Shown: positions 23,110 to 31,696, counted from the first letter of the stretch. The stretch is 36,852 nt of DNA from CAIKMD01 sp035277525 (GCA_035277525.1 DATEKH010000156.1:1-36852); one strand, 5' to 3'. Translations and numbers: made by a program. Notes: a model not told the origin generated them from the letters alone.

Positions 23110-23658
23110 ATGAAAGCCCCCGAAGAGCGCGATGTCGCGCATGCCGGAAGCGCGAGCTGCAGCTTTCGCGCCGACGCGATCGCGGAATCGGCCGAATTTC
23201 GCAAGCTCTACGATGCGCTCAAGAACGTGGTCCACGCCGAGGACATGCCATTCGAGCACTCGCCCGACGGCCTCTTGAAGCATCTTTGCCATGAAAAGCT
23301 CGGCACGCGCGAATGCTGCATCGAGGCCTATATGCAGTTTCTGCCCGGCGGCGGAAAATCCGGGCGTCACCGCCATATGTGGGAGGAGGTCGTCTTCGTC
23401 GCCGAAGGCAGCGGTTACGACCTTCATTGGGATTTGAAATTCGACTGTCTCGACGCCTTCAAATGGGACTGGGAGGCCGAGCCCAAGCGGTTCGAATGGG
23501 CGCGCGGCGATTTCCTCTATATCCCGCCCTTCACCGCGCACCAGCATGTCAACGCCGACGCGACGCAAGAGGCGCGGCTCATCGTCATCAGCAACCGCAT
23601 CGTGCGCGAGATGGGCTTCGACTGGCTCGATCAACTTGAAAACGCGCCGGGATTCTAA
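23110..23658 (+). CDS. Cupin-domain protein, second of a pair
   Basis: 182 residues from ATG 23110, chosen over ATG 23104 because GAGGAG (23097-23102) is 7 bases from it. The cupin core at about 75-160 has H87-R-H89-M-W-E-E (full motif 1 with Glu) and G-D-F-L-Y-I-P-P-F-T-A-H144-Q-H-V-N (motif 2). It therefore should bind a metal, unlike the second cupin of many gentisate dioxygenases. It is preceded by the three-His cupin and followed after 23 bases by a carboxylate-binding protein, all on one strand. The ligand is unknown. Confidence 0.72.
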   Translation: MKAPEERDVAHAGSASCSFRADAIAESAEFRKLYDALKNVVHAEDMPFEHSPDGLLKHLCHEKLGTRECCIEAYMQFLPGGGKSGRHRHMWEEVVFVAEGSGYDLHWDLKFDCLDAFKWDWEAEPKRFEWARGDFLYIPPFTAHQHVNADATQEARLIVISNRIVREMGFDWLDQLENAPGF

Positions 23659-23681
23659 CCCGGCATTGCAGGGAGGATAGG

Positions 23682-24710
23682 ATGGACATGTTAAAGATGA
23701 CCGCGGCTGCGGGAACGATCCTGCTCGCCTCTTCGAGCGCCTTCGCCGCCGATGACGTGGCGAGTTTCTACAAAGGCCGCACCGTCACGATCGATATCGG
23801 CTACAGCGCCGGCGGCGGCTATGACCTTTACGCGCGGACGCTGGCACGGCATTTGGGCGACCACATCCCCGGCCATCCGAGCGTCATTCCGCAGAACATG
23901 CCCGGCGCCGGCAGCCTCAAGGTCGTCAATTACCTCTACAATGTTGCACCCAAGGATGGGACGGTGATTGCGACCTTCGCTCGCGGCATGGCGATGCAGC
24001 CACTGTTCGACAAGACCGGCATCGAGTTCGACGCGCAGAAGCTCAATTGGATCGGCAGCATCACCAACGAGGTCAGCATCTGCGCCTTTCGCAGCGATTC
24101 GGGCATCAAGACCTGGCAGGACATGCTGACCAAGTCCTACACCGTCGGCGGCACCGGCTCGGGCTCGGACACCGATGTCTTCCCCGACGTGCTGCGCCAC
24201 ATGTTCCATATGAAGATCAAGCTCGTGACCGGCTATCCCGGCGGCAAGGACGTTTTGCTCGCGATGCAGCGCGGCGAGGTCAATGGCCGCTGCGGCTGGT
24301 CGTGGTCGAGCGTCAAGAGCACGAGCTACGCGCTTTACCAGAAGAAAGAGATTTTCGTTCCCGTGCAGCTCGCCTTGAAAAAGCATCCCGATCTGCCCGA
24401 TGTGCCGCTCATCATGGATCTGACGAAAGACCCTGAAGAGACCGCCGCGCTGAAGCTGATCTTTGCGCGCCAGAGCGTGGCGCGGCCCTACGCCGCGCCG
24501 CCGGGCGTGCCGGCGGAGCGGATCGCCGCGCTGCGCAAGGCCTTCGACGACACGATGAAGGACCCCGCCTTCGTCAGCGAAGCGGAGAAGACGGATCTCG
24601 AAGTCCAGCCGGTCTCGGGCGAAGAGGTGCAAGCCCTCGTCGCCGAGCTCTATCAATCCTCGCCCAAGGTGATAAAGATGGCCGCCGAAGCCGTAAAGGG
24701 CGGCGACTAA
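23682..24710 (+). CDS. Tripartite tricarboxylate transporter family (TctC/Bug) binding protein
   Basis: 342 residues. A signal peptide (about 1-22, ending S-A-F-A before A-D-D) is followed by a Bug fold: F-Y-K-G-R-T-V-T-I-D-I-G-Y-S-A-G-G-G-Y-D-L-Y-A-R, then P-Q-N-M-P-G-A-G-S-L at about 69-78, the loop that grips a carboxylate through water molecules. It should bind a carboxylate or aromatic acid in the periplasm. No TctA/TctB membrane genes are present, as is common for these orphan binding proteins. The context of cupin dioxygenases suggests an aromatic acid ligand. Its TAA overlaps the stop of the convergent hydrolase. Confidence 0.9.
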   Translation: MDMLKMTAAAGTILLASSSAFAADDVASFYKGRTVTIDIGYSAGGGYDLYARTLARHLGDHIPGHPSVIPQNMPGAGSLKVVNYLYNVAPKDGTVIATFARGMAMQPLFDKTGIEFDAQKLNWIGSITNEVSICAFRSDSGIKTWQDMLTKSYTVGGTGSGSDTDVFPDVLRHMFHMKIKLVTGYPGGKDVLLAMQRGEVNGRCGWSWSSVKSTSYALYQKKEIFVPVQLALKKHPDLPDVPLIMDLTKDPEETAALKLIFARQSVARPYAAPPGVPAERIAALRKAFDDTMKDPAFVSEAEKTDLEVQPVSGEEVQALVAELYQSSPKVIKMAAEAVKGGD

Positions 24711-25474
24711 GAGGCCGTCGCGAAGAAGGAGGCGAGCTTTGCCGCCACCTCCTTCGGCCGCTCGGTATGGAGCGCGTGGCCGGTCTCGGCGAGCACGTAA
24801 AGCTCGGCGTTGCGGATCGGCTTCATATAGGGTTCGGCGCAGGCCAGGGGACAAATCTGATCGTCCTTGCCCCACACGAACAAGGTCGGCCGGTCGATAC
24901 GGTGCAGCCAATAGGGCAGCTGCGGATTGTTGAGGCGCGGACTCCAGCCGAGCCGTGCGGCCGCCGCCCGGTTTTGCAGCTGAACATCGACATCGATTTG
25001 GCCAAGCTGCTTGATGCGCTCTTCGATGAGGCGGCGGTCGTGGAAGCTGCGTCTCGCATGCTCTTCCGGAGTCCAGAGGAAAATATCGCCGAAGGGAACC
25101 TGTGGCGAGCGCACGCCAGCGGGCGCCAGCAGACTCAAGCTCTTGATCCGCGCGGTGTTGCGAATGGCGATCTCGGCGCCGGTCCATCCGCCGAGCGAAT
25201 GCCCGGCGAGATGGACGCGATCGAGATCGAGCGCATCGAGAAAATCGAGATAGAAATAGGCGAGATCGCCGACGCTCATCATCCAGTCGGGAATCTTCGA
25301 ACGGCCGAAGCCCGGATGCTCGGGCGCAATCACGCGGTGCTTCTGAGCGAGCATCTCGAGCAACGGATACCAATTGGCGCCGCCGGCGCCATGGAGATAG
25401 AGCACCGTCTCGCCTTCGCCGCCCTCGAACAGGCGCAAATTGGTGCCGTTCACTTCGATTGATCGCTCGCGCAT
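24707..25474 (-). CDS. Alpha/beta hydrolase
   Basis: 255 residues; a longer open frame upstream is a by-product of high GC, and ATG 25474 with GGAGGGAG before it is the start. Catalytic residues are visible: nucleophile Ser93 in A-G-H-S-L-G-G-W, Asp204 or 205 in W-G-K-D-D-Q, and His233 in E-T-G-H-A-L-H. The oxyanion loop is L-H-G-A-G-G. It belongs broadly to the group that includes ring-cleavage product hydrolases (MhpC-like) and N-formylmaleamate deformylase. In this setting it would hydrolyse a ring-opened intermediate, but the substrate is inferred only from neighbours. It diverges from the isochorismatase-like gene over 114 bases. Confidence 0.88.
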   Translation of the reverse strand: MRERSIEVNGTNLRLFEGGEGETVLYLHGAGGANWYPLLEMLAQKHRVIAPEHPGFGRSKIPDWMMSVGDLAYFYLDFLDALDLDRVHLAGHSLGGWTGAEIAIRNTARIKSLSLLAPAGVRSPQVPFGDIFLWTPEEHARRSFHDRRLIEERIKQLGQIDVDVQLQNRAAAARLGWSPRLNNPQLPYWLHRIDRPTLFVWGKDDQICPLACAEPYMKPIRNAELYVLAETGHALHTERPKEVAAKLASFFATAS

Positions 25475-25588
25475 TCCCGCTTTCTCCCTCCGCCCGGCGC
25501 GACGATAGAGAGGGTGTCCACCCCCTGCAAGACCGCGCTTGAGCAGCCGCCGTGCTTGTCGCATACTCTCCGCGACCAGGAGGCCCCC

Positions 25589-26299
25589 ATGCACAAAGTC
25601 GCCATTCCGCAGACCATCATCGAGCGCGTTATCGCGCGGCGCGGCAAGGAGCACGTGTTCGACGATCTCGACCCGGCGCGCACCGCGCTGATCGTCGTCG
25701 ATCTGCAGAACGGCTTCATGATGCCGGGGGTCGCTTTCGCCGAAATCCCGGAGGCGCGCGAAATCGTGCCCAATGTCAATCGCCTCGCGACGGCGCTGCG
25801 CGCAGCCGGCGGCACGGTGGTGTGGATCGTGACAACCTATGAGCCCGCGGTCGATCGCGAATGGTCGACCTATTACCGGCTGTCGACGCCCGCGGTCGGC
25901 GCCAAGCGCAGCGCGGCGCTGACCAAAGGCGCCAAGGGCCACGAGATCTGGCCGGCGCTCGAGGTGAAGCCCGGAGACCCGATCGTCGAGAAGAAGCGCT
26001 TCTCGGCCTTCATCCAGGGATCGAGCGAATTGGACAAGGCGCTGAAGGCGCGCGGCATCGACAATCTTCTGATCACCGGCACGGTGACCGGCGTGTGCTG
26101 CGAATCGACCGCGCGCGATGCGATGATGCTGAACTACCAGGTGACGATGGTCACCGACGGCAACGCCTCCTACAGCGATGAAGAGCACAACCGCGCGCTA
26201 GCGGCGTTCTATTCCACCTTCGGCGACATCATGTCGACGGACGAACTCATCGCGCTGATCGCGAAGAACGCCGCGAAATCGCGGCAAGCTGCCGAGTAA
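25589..26299 (+). CDS. Isochorismatase-like cysteine hydrolase (amidohydrolase)
   Basis: 236 residues from ATG 25589, preceded by AGGAGG. The catalytic triad is present: Asp38 in I-V-V-D-L-Q-N-G-F, Lys at about 135 in V-E-K-K-R-F-S-A-F, and Cys170 in G-T-V-T-G-V-C-C-E-S-T-A-R-D-A. The family includes maleamate amidohydrolase (NicF), nicotinamidase, ureidoacrylate and N-carbamoylsarcosine hydrolases. Divergent pairing with an alpha/beta hydrolase recalls the deformylase plus maleamate amidase steps of nicotinate and picolinate degradation, but direct assignment to NicF is not possible from motifs alone. Confidence 0.88.
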   Translation: MHKVAIPQTIIERVIARRGKEHVFDDLDPARTALIVVDLQNGFMMPGVAFAEIPEAREIVPNVNRLATALRAAGGTVVWIVTTYEPAVDREWSTYYRLSTPAVGAKRSAALTKGAKGHEIWPALEVKPGDPIVEKKRFSAFIQGSSELDKALKARGIDNLLITGTVTGVCCESTARDAMMLNYQVTMVTDGNASYSDEEHNRALAAFYSTFGDIMSTDELIALIAKNAAKSRQAAE

Positions 26300-26301
26300 C
26301 C

Positions 26302-26464
26302 AAACCCTCTCCGCCCAACGGGGGGAGAGGGTGCGAACTCGGCGACAGCCGGGTGAGCGGGTGAGGTGGGTCTCGACTGCAAATACGATCGCCGCGGATA
26401 AACACCTCACCCTCCCGTTGCTTCGCAACGGGTCCCTCCCTCTCCCCACTTCGTGCGGAGAGGG
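26302..26464. repeat. Palindromic intergenic repeat element, likely two-way terminator
   Basis: The whole gap between two convergent genes folds. ACCCTCTCC (26304-26312) pairs with GGAGAGGGT (26324-26332). CCCGTTG-CTTCG-CAACGGG (26414-26432) is a perfect hairpin. CCCTCTCC (26438-26445) pairs with GGAGAGGG (26457-26464). GGGTGAGGTG (26359-26368) is the inverse of CACCTCACCC (26403-26412). The CCCTCTCC / GGTGAGG pattern is a dispersed repeat type seen in GC-rich proteobacterial genomes. Placement after both stop codons suits a terminator. Confidence 0.7.
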
Positions 26465-26467
26465 AAA

Positions 26468-28105
26468 TTATCCTTGAGGCTTATCCGGCCGGAACTTGGT
26501 CTCGGGCTTGACGCCCTTCCGCTTCTGCTGCGCGCTGATCCGGCCATTCTCGAGATAGCGGCCGGTCGCGGCACGCTCGGCCGCCTGATCCCATTCGGGC
26601 AGCCAATCGCCCAGCGAATAGCCGAACCACGGCGCTTCGGGGCGCAGCGCCGGCAGGCCGAGCTTCTCCCAGATCTTCTTCGCCCGCTCCATGTATTCGC
26701 GCTTCGGCAGCGCGAGCGGCGGCATGTCGCCTTTGGCCGTCGCGTCCATCAGCAGGGTCGAATCCTCGGCGGTCTCGGATTCGCGCTGCGGTCCGTGACC
26801 CATGCCGCGATGCGCGACCGTCTCGACATCCTCGACCGGGTTCATGCGATAGGCCATCGCCCAGAGAATCGCATCGGCATTGTCGGGGTCGATATCCTCG
26901 GAAACGGCGATGGTGATCTTGCCCATATCGCCTTTGAAAAAGGCCGCGCCCTGGAGCGCGCGCCAGATCTCGGTGCGCGAAGTGCCTTTCGCGACCGAAA
27001 TCACGGTCACGCGCAAGAGCCCGGTCAGCTTCTCGTGCAATGAGACGCGCTTCACGCCCTTGATGCCGAGCGTGTCGCGCAAATGCGCGAGGAACAGCGG
27101 CTCGTAGGAAACGCGCTTGATGACGGAGGATTCCGACGGCGCCACCTGGCTGATATAGGAGGGAATGATCGCGTTGCGCCGATGCGTGATCGCGGTCACT
27201 CGCATCGGCATGTTGAATTCCTCGAGCGCCAGATGGCCGTGGCTTTCGCCGAAGGGCGCTTCGGGCTCGACATATTCGGTGTCGATCAAACCCTCGATCA
27301 CCACCTCGGCCTCGGCCGGGACCAGCAGATCGACGGTACGCGCGCGCACGACATTGATCGGCGCGCCAGCAAGCCCACCCGCGACCTTGAACTCGTCCAC
27401 ATCGAGCGGCAGCTTCTGCGGTCCCATGAAAGCGACATAGGGCGGACAGCCGAGCACGATCGCGCAAGGCATGGTCTTGTCGCCGCGCTTCTGGTGCTTC
27501 AAATAATGCTGATAGCCGCCGGCGCCGCCGACCCGCGTCGCCATTCGCACCACCAGACGGTCGGGCGCCTTCAGCGCCGCGCGATAAGTGCCCATGTTCT
27601 GGACGCGCGTGTCGGGATCGCGCGTGATGACGTTGGTCGCGGTGAGCGTCGGCGCGGCATCGAAGCCGGGCGTCGAAACCGGGATCGGCAGCGCATCGAG
27701 CCCGTGCCCCTCGCCCTGGAGCCCCTCGCCTTCGATCACCACCTCATGGCACGGCGCGTCATTGACGATCCGCGGCTCGACCGGATGAGCGATGGCCCGC
27801 TCCCATTTGCGATCGATCTCCTCGACCGGCGCGCCCATGCCTGTCGAATAGATCGCACGATTGGCGGCGATCGCGCCGACCACGACCGGCATCGCATATT
27901 TGCGGCCGCGGCCATCGACGATGTTGGTGAAGAGGAACGCCTTGCGCTCCTCCTCCTTCATGCCGCCGACGAAGGCCCAGCGCACCAGCGGATGGAGCTC
28001 CGAATCCTTGTCGATCGTCTCGTCCACCGTGACAAGCAGATTCTTCGCCCTGAGCGCATCGAGATGAGCGTGGAGATCGGGATAGTTGCGCGTCGGCGCG
28101 CTCAC
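26468..28105 (-). CDS. UbiD-family decarboxylase
   Basis: About 545 residues. UbiD enzymes use prenylated FMN to add or remove CO2 on aromatic, heteroaromatic or alpha,beta-unsaturated acids. Seen are N-M-G-T-Y-R at about 170 (cofactor-binding block like the M-G-M-Y-R of relatives), the R-D-P-D-T segment, A-P-F-G-E-S-H-G-H at about 283-291 (catalytic Glu region) and a C-terminal A-M-A-Y-R-M-N-P. GTG 28105 overlaps the stop of the amidohydrolase gene by 4 bases and has GAGGCGAG before it; ATG 28126 is the alternative. The prenyl-FMN-making partner UbiX is not in the window. It is the last gene of a long leftward operon. Confidence 0.92.
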   Translation of the reverse strand: MSAPTRNYPDLHAHLDALRAKNLLVTVDETIDKDSELHPLVRWAFVGGMKEEERKAFLFTNIVDGRGRKYAMPVVVGAIAANRAIYSTGMGAPVEEIDRKWERAIAHPVEPRIVNDAPCHEVVIEGEGLQGEGHGLDALPIPVSTPGFDAAPTLTATNVITRDPDTRVQNMGTYRAALKAPDRLVVRMATRVGGAGGYQHYLKHQKRGDKTMPCAIVLGCPPYVAFMGPQKLPLDVDEFKVAGGLAGAPINVVRARTVDLLVPAEAEVVIEGLIDTEYVEPEAPFGESHGHLALEEFNMPMRVTAITHRRNAIIPSYISQVAPSESSVIKRVSYEPLFLAHLRDTLGIKGVKRVSLHEKLTGLLRVTVISVAKGTSRTEIWRALQGAAFFKGDMGKITIAVSEDIDPDNADAILWAMAYRMNPVEDVETVAHRGMGHGPQRESETAEDSTLLMDATAKGDMPPLALPKREYMERAKKIWEKLGLPALRPEAPWFGYSLGDWLPEWDQAAERAATGRYLENGRISAQQKRKGVKPETKFRPDKPQG

Positions 28106-29121
28106 GGGCTCGCCTCGCAGCTGCAATCGACCTTGAAGATGCGCGCCGCGGTCTCGCCGAGAATGGCGCGGCGCTCGGCGACGGTGAGCGGCGTGTCCTC
28201 AATCACCTTCACCGGGTCGGGATCGCCGATCGGGAAGGGGAAATCCGAGCCGAGGCAAACCTTGTCGCCGCCCGCGACGTCGACGAGATAGCGCAATGCC
28301 CGCGGCTCGAAGAGGACCGAGTCGAAATAGAGCTTCTTGAACTCGGCTTCGGCATCGGCGAATTCGCCTTTGTGAATCGTGTTGTTGCGCTTGAAGCGGC
28401 CGAGCGCGTAAGGGAGCGCCGCGCCGCCATGCGAGATTAGCAGGGTCATGTTCGGATAGCGCGTCAAATGCCCGGCGAACATCAGCCGTGCCAGCGCGAT
28501 CGAGGTATCGGAGACACGCCCGACCGCGTTCATCAGATCATAGTCCTTCACCCGGTCGTCGCCGCAGACGAACATCGGATGGACCATCAGCGTGACCTTA
28601 TGCGCGTGGCACGCCTCCCAAAACGGGTTTAGATCGGGGTCGTCGAGCCTGCCGAGCTGGCCCTTGGGCTGGGTCCCGATCATCACGCCGTGAAAGCCTT
28701 GCCCCAGCGCCTCTTCGAGCACGCGCGCGGCGAGCGCGCCGCTCTGCAGCGGCACGCAGGCCAAGGGCGCCAGCGCCGGCAGCGCCTTGATGTCTTTGAG
28801 CGTGCACTCGTTCATGAAGCGGCACCAATCGGCGCCTTCATCGGGCGGCAGCTCGTAGCCAAATATATCGAGCCAGCTGCCGACGAGCTGGCAATCGACG
28901 CGCGCCTTGCCGAGCCACTCCTTGCGCTTGGCGAGATCGACGAGGAGCGGCCCGACCGGGCGCGTCTGCGGCAGGCCGACGAAGCTGAAGCGCATGCCGG
29001 GCTTGTCGTTGATCACCTTGACCGAGGGAAAGAGCCGGCGCTGCGCGGCGAGGCCGTCGAGGAAAGAAGCCGGGACATAATGGCCATGCGTGTCGATGTT
29101 CAAATCCTGTTTCCTCCTCAT
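28102..29121 (-). CDS. Amidohydrolase-2 family metal-dependent decarboxylase/hydrolase
   Basis: 339 residues, TIM-barrel of the ACMSD type. Metal ligands appear in D-T-H-G-H-Y-V-P (about residues 10-17), V-H-P-M-F (about 180), S-H-G-G-A-A-L-P-Y (about 228-236) and G-S-D-F-P-F-P (about 293-299). Relatives are 2-amino-3-carboxymuconate semialdehyde decarboxylase, 2,6-dihydroxybenzoate decarboxylase, 5-carboxyvanillate decarboxylase and 3,6-dihydroxypicolinate decarboxylase. A non-oxidative decarboxylation of a hydroxylated ring or semialdehyde is the likely role. It overlaps both neighbours by 4 bases (ABC ATPase upstream, UbiD downstream). Confidence 0.88.
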   Translation of the reverse strand: MRRKQDLNIDTHGHYVPASFLDGLAAQRRLFPSVKVINDKPGMRFSFVGLPQTRPVGPLLVDLAKRKEWLGKARVDCQLVGSWLDIFGYELPPDEGADWCRFMNECTLKDIKALPALAPLACVPLQSGALAARVLEEALGQGFHGVMIGTQPKGQLGRLDDPDLNPFWEACHAHKVTLMVHPMFVCGDDRVKDYDLMNAVGRVSDTSIALARLMFAGHLTRYPNMTLLISHGGAALPYALGRFKRNNTIHKGEFADAEAEFKKLYFDSVLFEPRALRYLVDVAGGDKVCLGSDFPFPIGDPDPVKVIEDTPLTVAERRAILGETAARIFKVDCSCEASP

Positions 29122-29882
29122 GTGGTAAGCTCGCCGGCCAACACCCGCAGAATGTCAGCGCGGACTCCCTCGCGTGTGGCTTGGTTCATACTCGGATCGA
29201 GCGACGCCTCATAGGCGATACGGGCCGGCCGCTCGAACACCAGGATACGGCTGCCGAGCCGCAGCGCTTCCTCGATCGAGTGGGTGATGAAAATACTCGT
29301 GGCCCGGGTCTCGCGCAAGAGTTCCACCAGCTCGCTGCGCAGCGCGTTGCCCGTCACCTCGTCGAGCGCCGAAAACGGCTCGTCGCAGAGCAGTATGTCG
29401 GGACGCACCGCGAAAGCGCGGGCGATCGAGACCCGCTGGCGCATGCCGCCCGAGAGCGCATGCGGGTAGTCCTTGGAATGGCCTTCGAGGCCGAGCCGCT
29501 TCAGCCATGACGCGGCGAGATCGAGCCGCTCGGCGCGCGGCATCTTGTTGAGCTCGAGGCCCAGCGCGACATTGTCGATGGCGGTGCGCCACGGCATCAG
29601 CCGATCGTTCTGGAACACGATGCTGATCTTGCCGCGAAACCATTCGAATTCGGCGAAAGGATCGTGCCCCTGGACCCGCACCGAGCCCGAGCTTGGGCGC
29701 AAGAGACCGGACATCAGGTTGAAGGTGGTGGATTTTCCGCAGCCGGTCTTGCCCAGGATGATGACCAGCTCGCCGCGCTCAACGCGGAAGCTGAGATCGC
29801 GAACCGCTTCGAGCTCGGATTCGCCCGCGCGCTCGAAGATTTTTCCGACATGGTCGAAGACGATTTCGGGCCCAGCGCTCAC
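29118..29882 (-). CDS. ABC transporter ATPase, SsuB/TauB type
   Basis: 254 residues. The start is GTG 29882, overlapping the permease stop (GTGA); the much longer open frame upstream lies over the permease. Walker A G-K-T-G-C-G-K-S-T at about 43-51, Q-loop F-Q-N-D-R-L-M-P-W, signature L-S-G-G-M-R-Q-R at about 145 and Walker B I-L-L-C-D-E-P are present. Q-N-x-x-L-M-P-W and L-S-G-G-M-x-Q-R are typical of nitrate/sulfonate/taurine-type importers. It energises the adjacent permease and binding protein. Confidence 0.93.
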   Translation of the reverse strand: MSAGPEIVFDHVGKIFERAGESELEAVRDLSFRVERGELVIILGKTGCGKSTTFNLMSGLLRPSSGSVRVQGHDPFAEFEWFRGKISIVFQNDRLMPWRTAIDNVALGLELNKMPRAERLDLAASWLKRLGLEGHSKDYPHALSGGMRQRVSIARAFAVRPDILLCDEPFSALDEVTGNALRSELVELLRETRATSIFITHSIEEALRLGSRILVFERPARIAYEASLDPSMNQATREGVRADILRVLAGELTT

Positions 29883-30676
29883 AGGCTCCGCTCCGACGCC
29901 GGGCGGTAGCGCAGCACCCAATTCTCGAGAAGCGTCAGGAGCCGCTGCACCACCAGCACGAAGCAGACGAGCACCAGTGTCCAGGCGATCGCCCCGGCCA
30001 TGTCGAAGAGCTGCTGCTGCTGCAACAGCTCGTAGCCAATGCCGCCGGTCGCGCCCACCAGCTCCGCCACCACGGCGACGCGCGAGGCATTGCCGAGATT
30101 GACCTTCCACGCGGTCAAAATGCCCGGCACCACCGTCGGCAGCACCAGAACGCGCAGAAGGTCGAGCTTGCGCGGCCGGAAGGACAAGGTCATCTCCAGC
30201 AAATCCTTGGACATCGAGCGATAGGCGTCGAGCACCTGGAAGCTGAAGGCCGGCAAGGTCGTCATGACGATGATGAAGAAGATGCGGAACTCGATGCCCT
30301 TGAACCAGATGATCGAGATGACAACCCAGGAGAGCGCGGGAATTCCCTGATCGAAATTCAAGAGCGGAAACGCATAGCGATAGAATCGCTCCGACCGCCC
30401 CATCAGAAATGCCAGCAACGCGCCGAGCAGGAAAGCGCCCGCCAAGCCGGCGAGAATGCGGGCGAAGGTTGCGGCGGCATCGCCGAGCGGGCCGGTCGCC
30501 GCGAAAATATCGGCGAAACGCGCCGCAATCGCTGGCAAAGGCGGGAACAGGAAAGGCGGGAAGAAATAGGAGGCGATCTGCCAAATGACCGCCAAACCTA
30601 CAACCGCGACAGCGCCCTCGATCCGGATATCCGCGAAGCCGAGCCTCTGGCGGCGCACGGCCGGCTGGCCGGACAT
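29879..30676 (-). CDS. ABC transporter permease, SsuC/TauC type
   Basis: 265 residues with about six membrane segments. The EAA-type loop D-L-L-E-M-T-L-S-F-R-P-R-K-L-D-L-L-R-V (about 158-176), then L-P-T-V-V-P-G-I-L-T-A-W-K-V-N-L-G, mark a nitrate/sulfonate-type permease. A-V-V-A-E-L-V-G-A-T-G-G-I-G-Y near residue 205 is also typical. It overlaps the binding-protein stop by 4 bases (ATGA) and the ATPase start by 4 bases (GTGA). Confidence 0.92.
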   Translation of the reverse strand: MSGQPAVRRQRLGFADIRIEGAVAVVGLAVIWQIASYFFPPFLFPPLPAIAARFADIFAATGPLGDAAATFARILAGLAGAFLLGALLAFLMGRSERFYRYAFPLLNFDQGIPALSWVVISIIWFKGIEFRIFFIIVMTTLPAFSFQVLDAYRSMSKDLLEMTLSFRPRKLDLLRVLVLPTVVPGILTAWKVNLGNASRVAVVAELVGATGGIGYELLQQQQLFDMAGAIAWTLVLVCFVLVVQRLLTLLENWVLRYRPASERSL

Positions 30677-31662
30677 CAGTTCATCGTTCCCTTATAGATC
30701 GAATCGGCGCTGGGCTCCTTTGGCAGGTAATCGAGCGAGCGTCCGGCGCGATAGACCGCTTTGATCTCGTTTTCGAGCTTGCCGGCCGGCTCGACATTCA
30801 TGCCAAGGCGCCGATTGTCTTTGATGAGACTGGCAATTGCCTTGAGATCGGCTGGGCTCGCCTTGGGCGCGATCAGCGGCGCCGCTTCTGTCGGATGCGC
30901 GGCAATCCAGTCGCCGGCGGCTCTGTAGGTATGGTAGAGCTTCGCCACCAGATCCTCATGCTGATGGATCCAGTCGCGATGAGCGGCGACGCCGAGATAG
31001 GGTATATGCGTGCCGCCGGCGAATTTCTGCCATTGCGCGGTGATGTGGAGATCGAGCGTCCGAAGATCGGGCTTCTTTTCCATCAGCAGCGTGTAGGCCG
31101 GTTCCCAGAGCTGCACGGCATCGGCGCGGTTGGCGAGCGCATAGCCGACGAGCCCGGCCGTCGCCGTGTTGAGCACCTTGACGGTGCTGGGGTCGAGCCC
31201 CTGCTGCTTCGCCAGCCATTCGAACATGGCATAGTTGGTCGTGCCCTTGGCGGCCGCCATCTGCTTTCCACGCAAATCCGCGACGCTCTTGATCGCCGGA
31301 TCCTGCGTCACCACCGCGCCCCAATAATCGAACAGATTGAACAGATAGGCGACCTTCACGCCGCGCGTGTCGGCAAGCCCGATCGTCAACAGCGCCGCGC
31401 TGCCGCCCAATTGGAATTCTCCCGAATTGAACTGAGCGGCGTAAGCGTCGGGCGTGCGCTCGGCGAAGGTGATGTCGAGCCCGCTCGCCTCATCCAGCTT
31501 CTGCTGCTTGATCACGCCGGGCAACACCGCCCCCAAAGAAGGCGGGCTGAAGATAACGATCGTGAGCGGCACGGGCGAAGCGGCATGAGCGAACGGCGCC
31601 ACCGCCAAAGCCCAAAGGCTCATCGAAGCACCGAGAAAACATCGGAACGGCACGGCTTTCAT
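30676..31662 (-). CDS. ABC substrate-binding protein, NMT1/SsuA-like
   Basis: 328 residues with a Sec signal peptide (about 1-27, ending A-H-A). The mature domain has the SsuA/NMT1 fold: F-S-P-P-S-L-G-A-V-L-P-G-V-I-K-Q-Q-K near the N-terminus, F-N-S-G-E-F-Q-L-G-G, D-L-R-G-K-Q-M-A-A-A-K-G-T-T-N at about 128-142 and A-N-R-A-D-A-V-Q-L-W-E-P. Family ligands include sulfonates, nitrate, thiamine precursors and aromatic acids such as phthalates. With decarboxylases and a molybdenum hydroxylase in the same operon, an aromatic or heteroaromatic acid is the best inference. It begins 34 bases after the hydroxylase large subunit. Confidence 0.9.
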   Translation of the reverse strand: MKAVPFRCFLGASMSLWALAVAPFAHAASPVPLTIVIFSPPSLGAVLPGVIKQQKLDEASGLDITFAERTPDAYAAQFNSGEFQLGGSAALLTIGLADTRGVKVAYLFNLFDYWGAVVTQDPAIKSVADLRGKQMAAAKGTTNYAMFEWLAKQQGLDPSTVKVLNTATAGLVGYALANRADAVQLWEPAYTLLMEKKPDLRTLDLHITAQWQKFAGGTHIPYLGVAAHRDWIHQHEDLVAKLYHTYRAAGDWIAAHPTEAAPLIAPKASPADLKAIASLIKDNRRLGMNVEPAGKLENEIKAVYRAGRSLDYLPKEPSADSIYKGTMN

Positions 31663-31696
31663 CGAACGCTCCTCTCCCTGTTCTTGTAAGGTCTTT

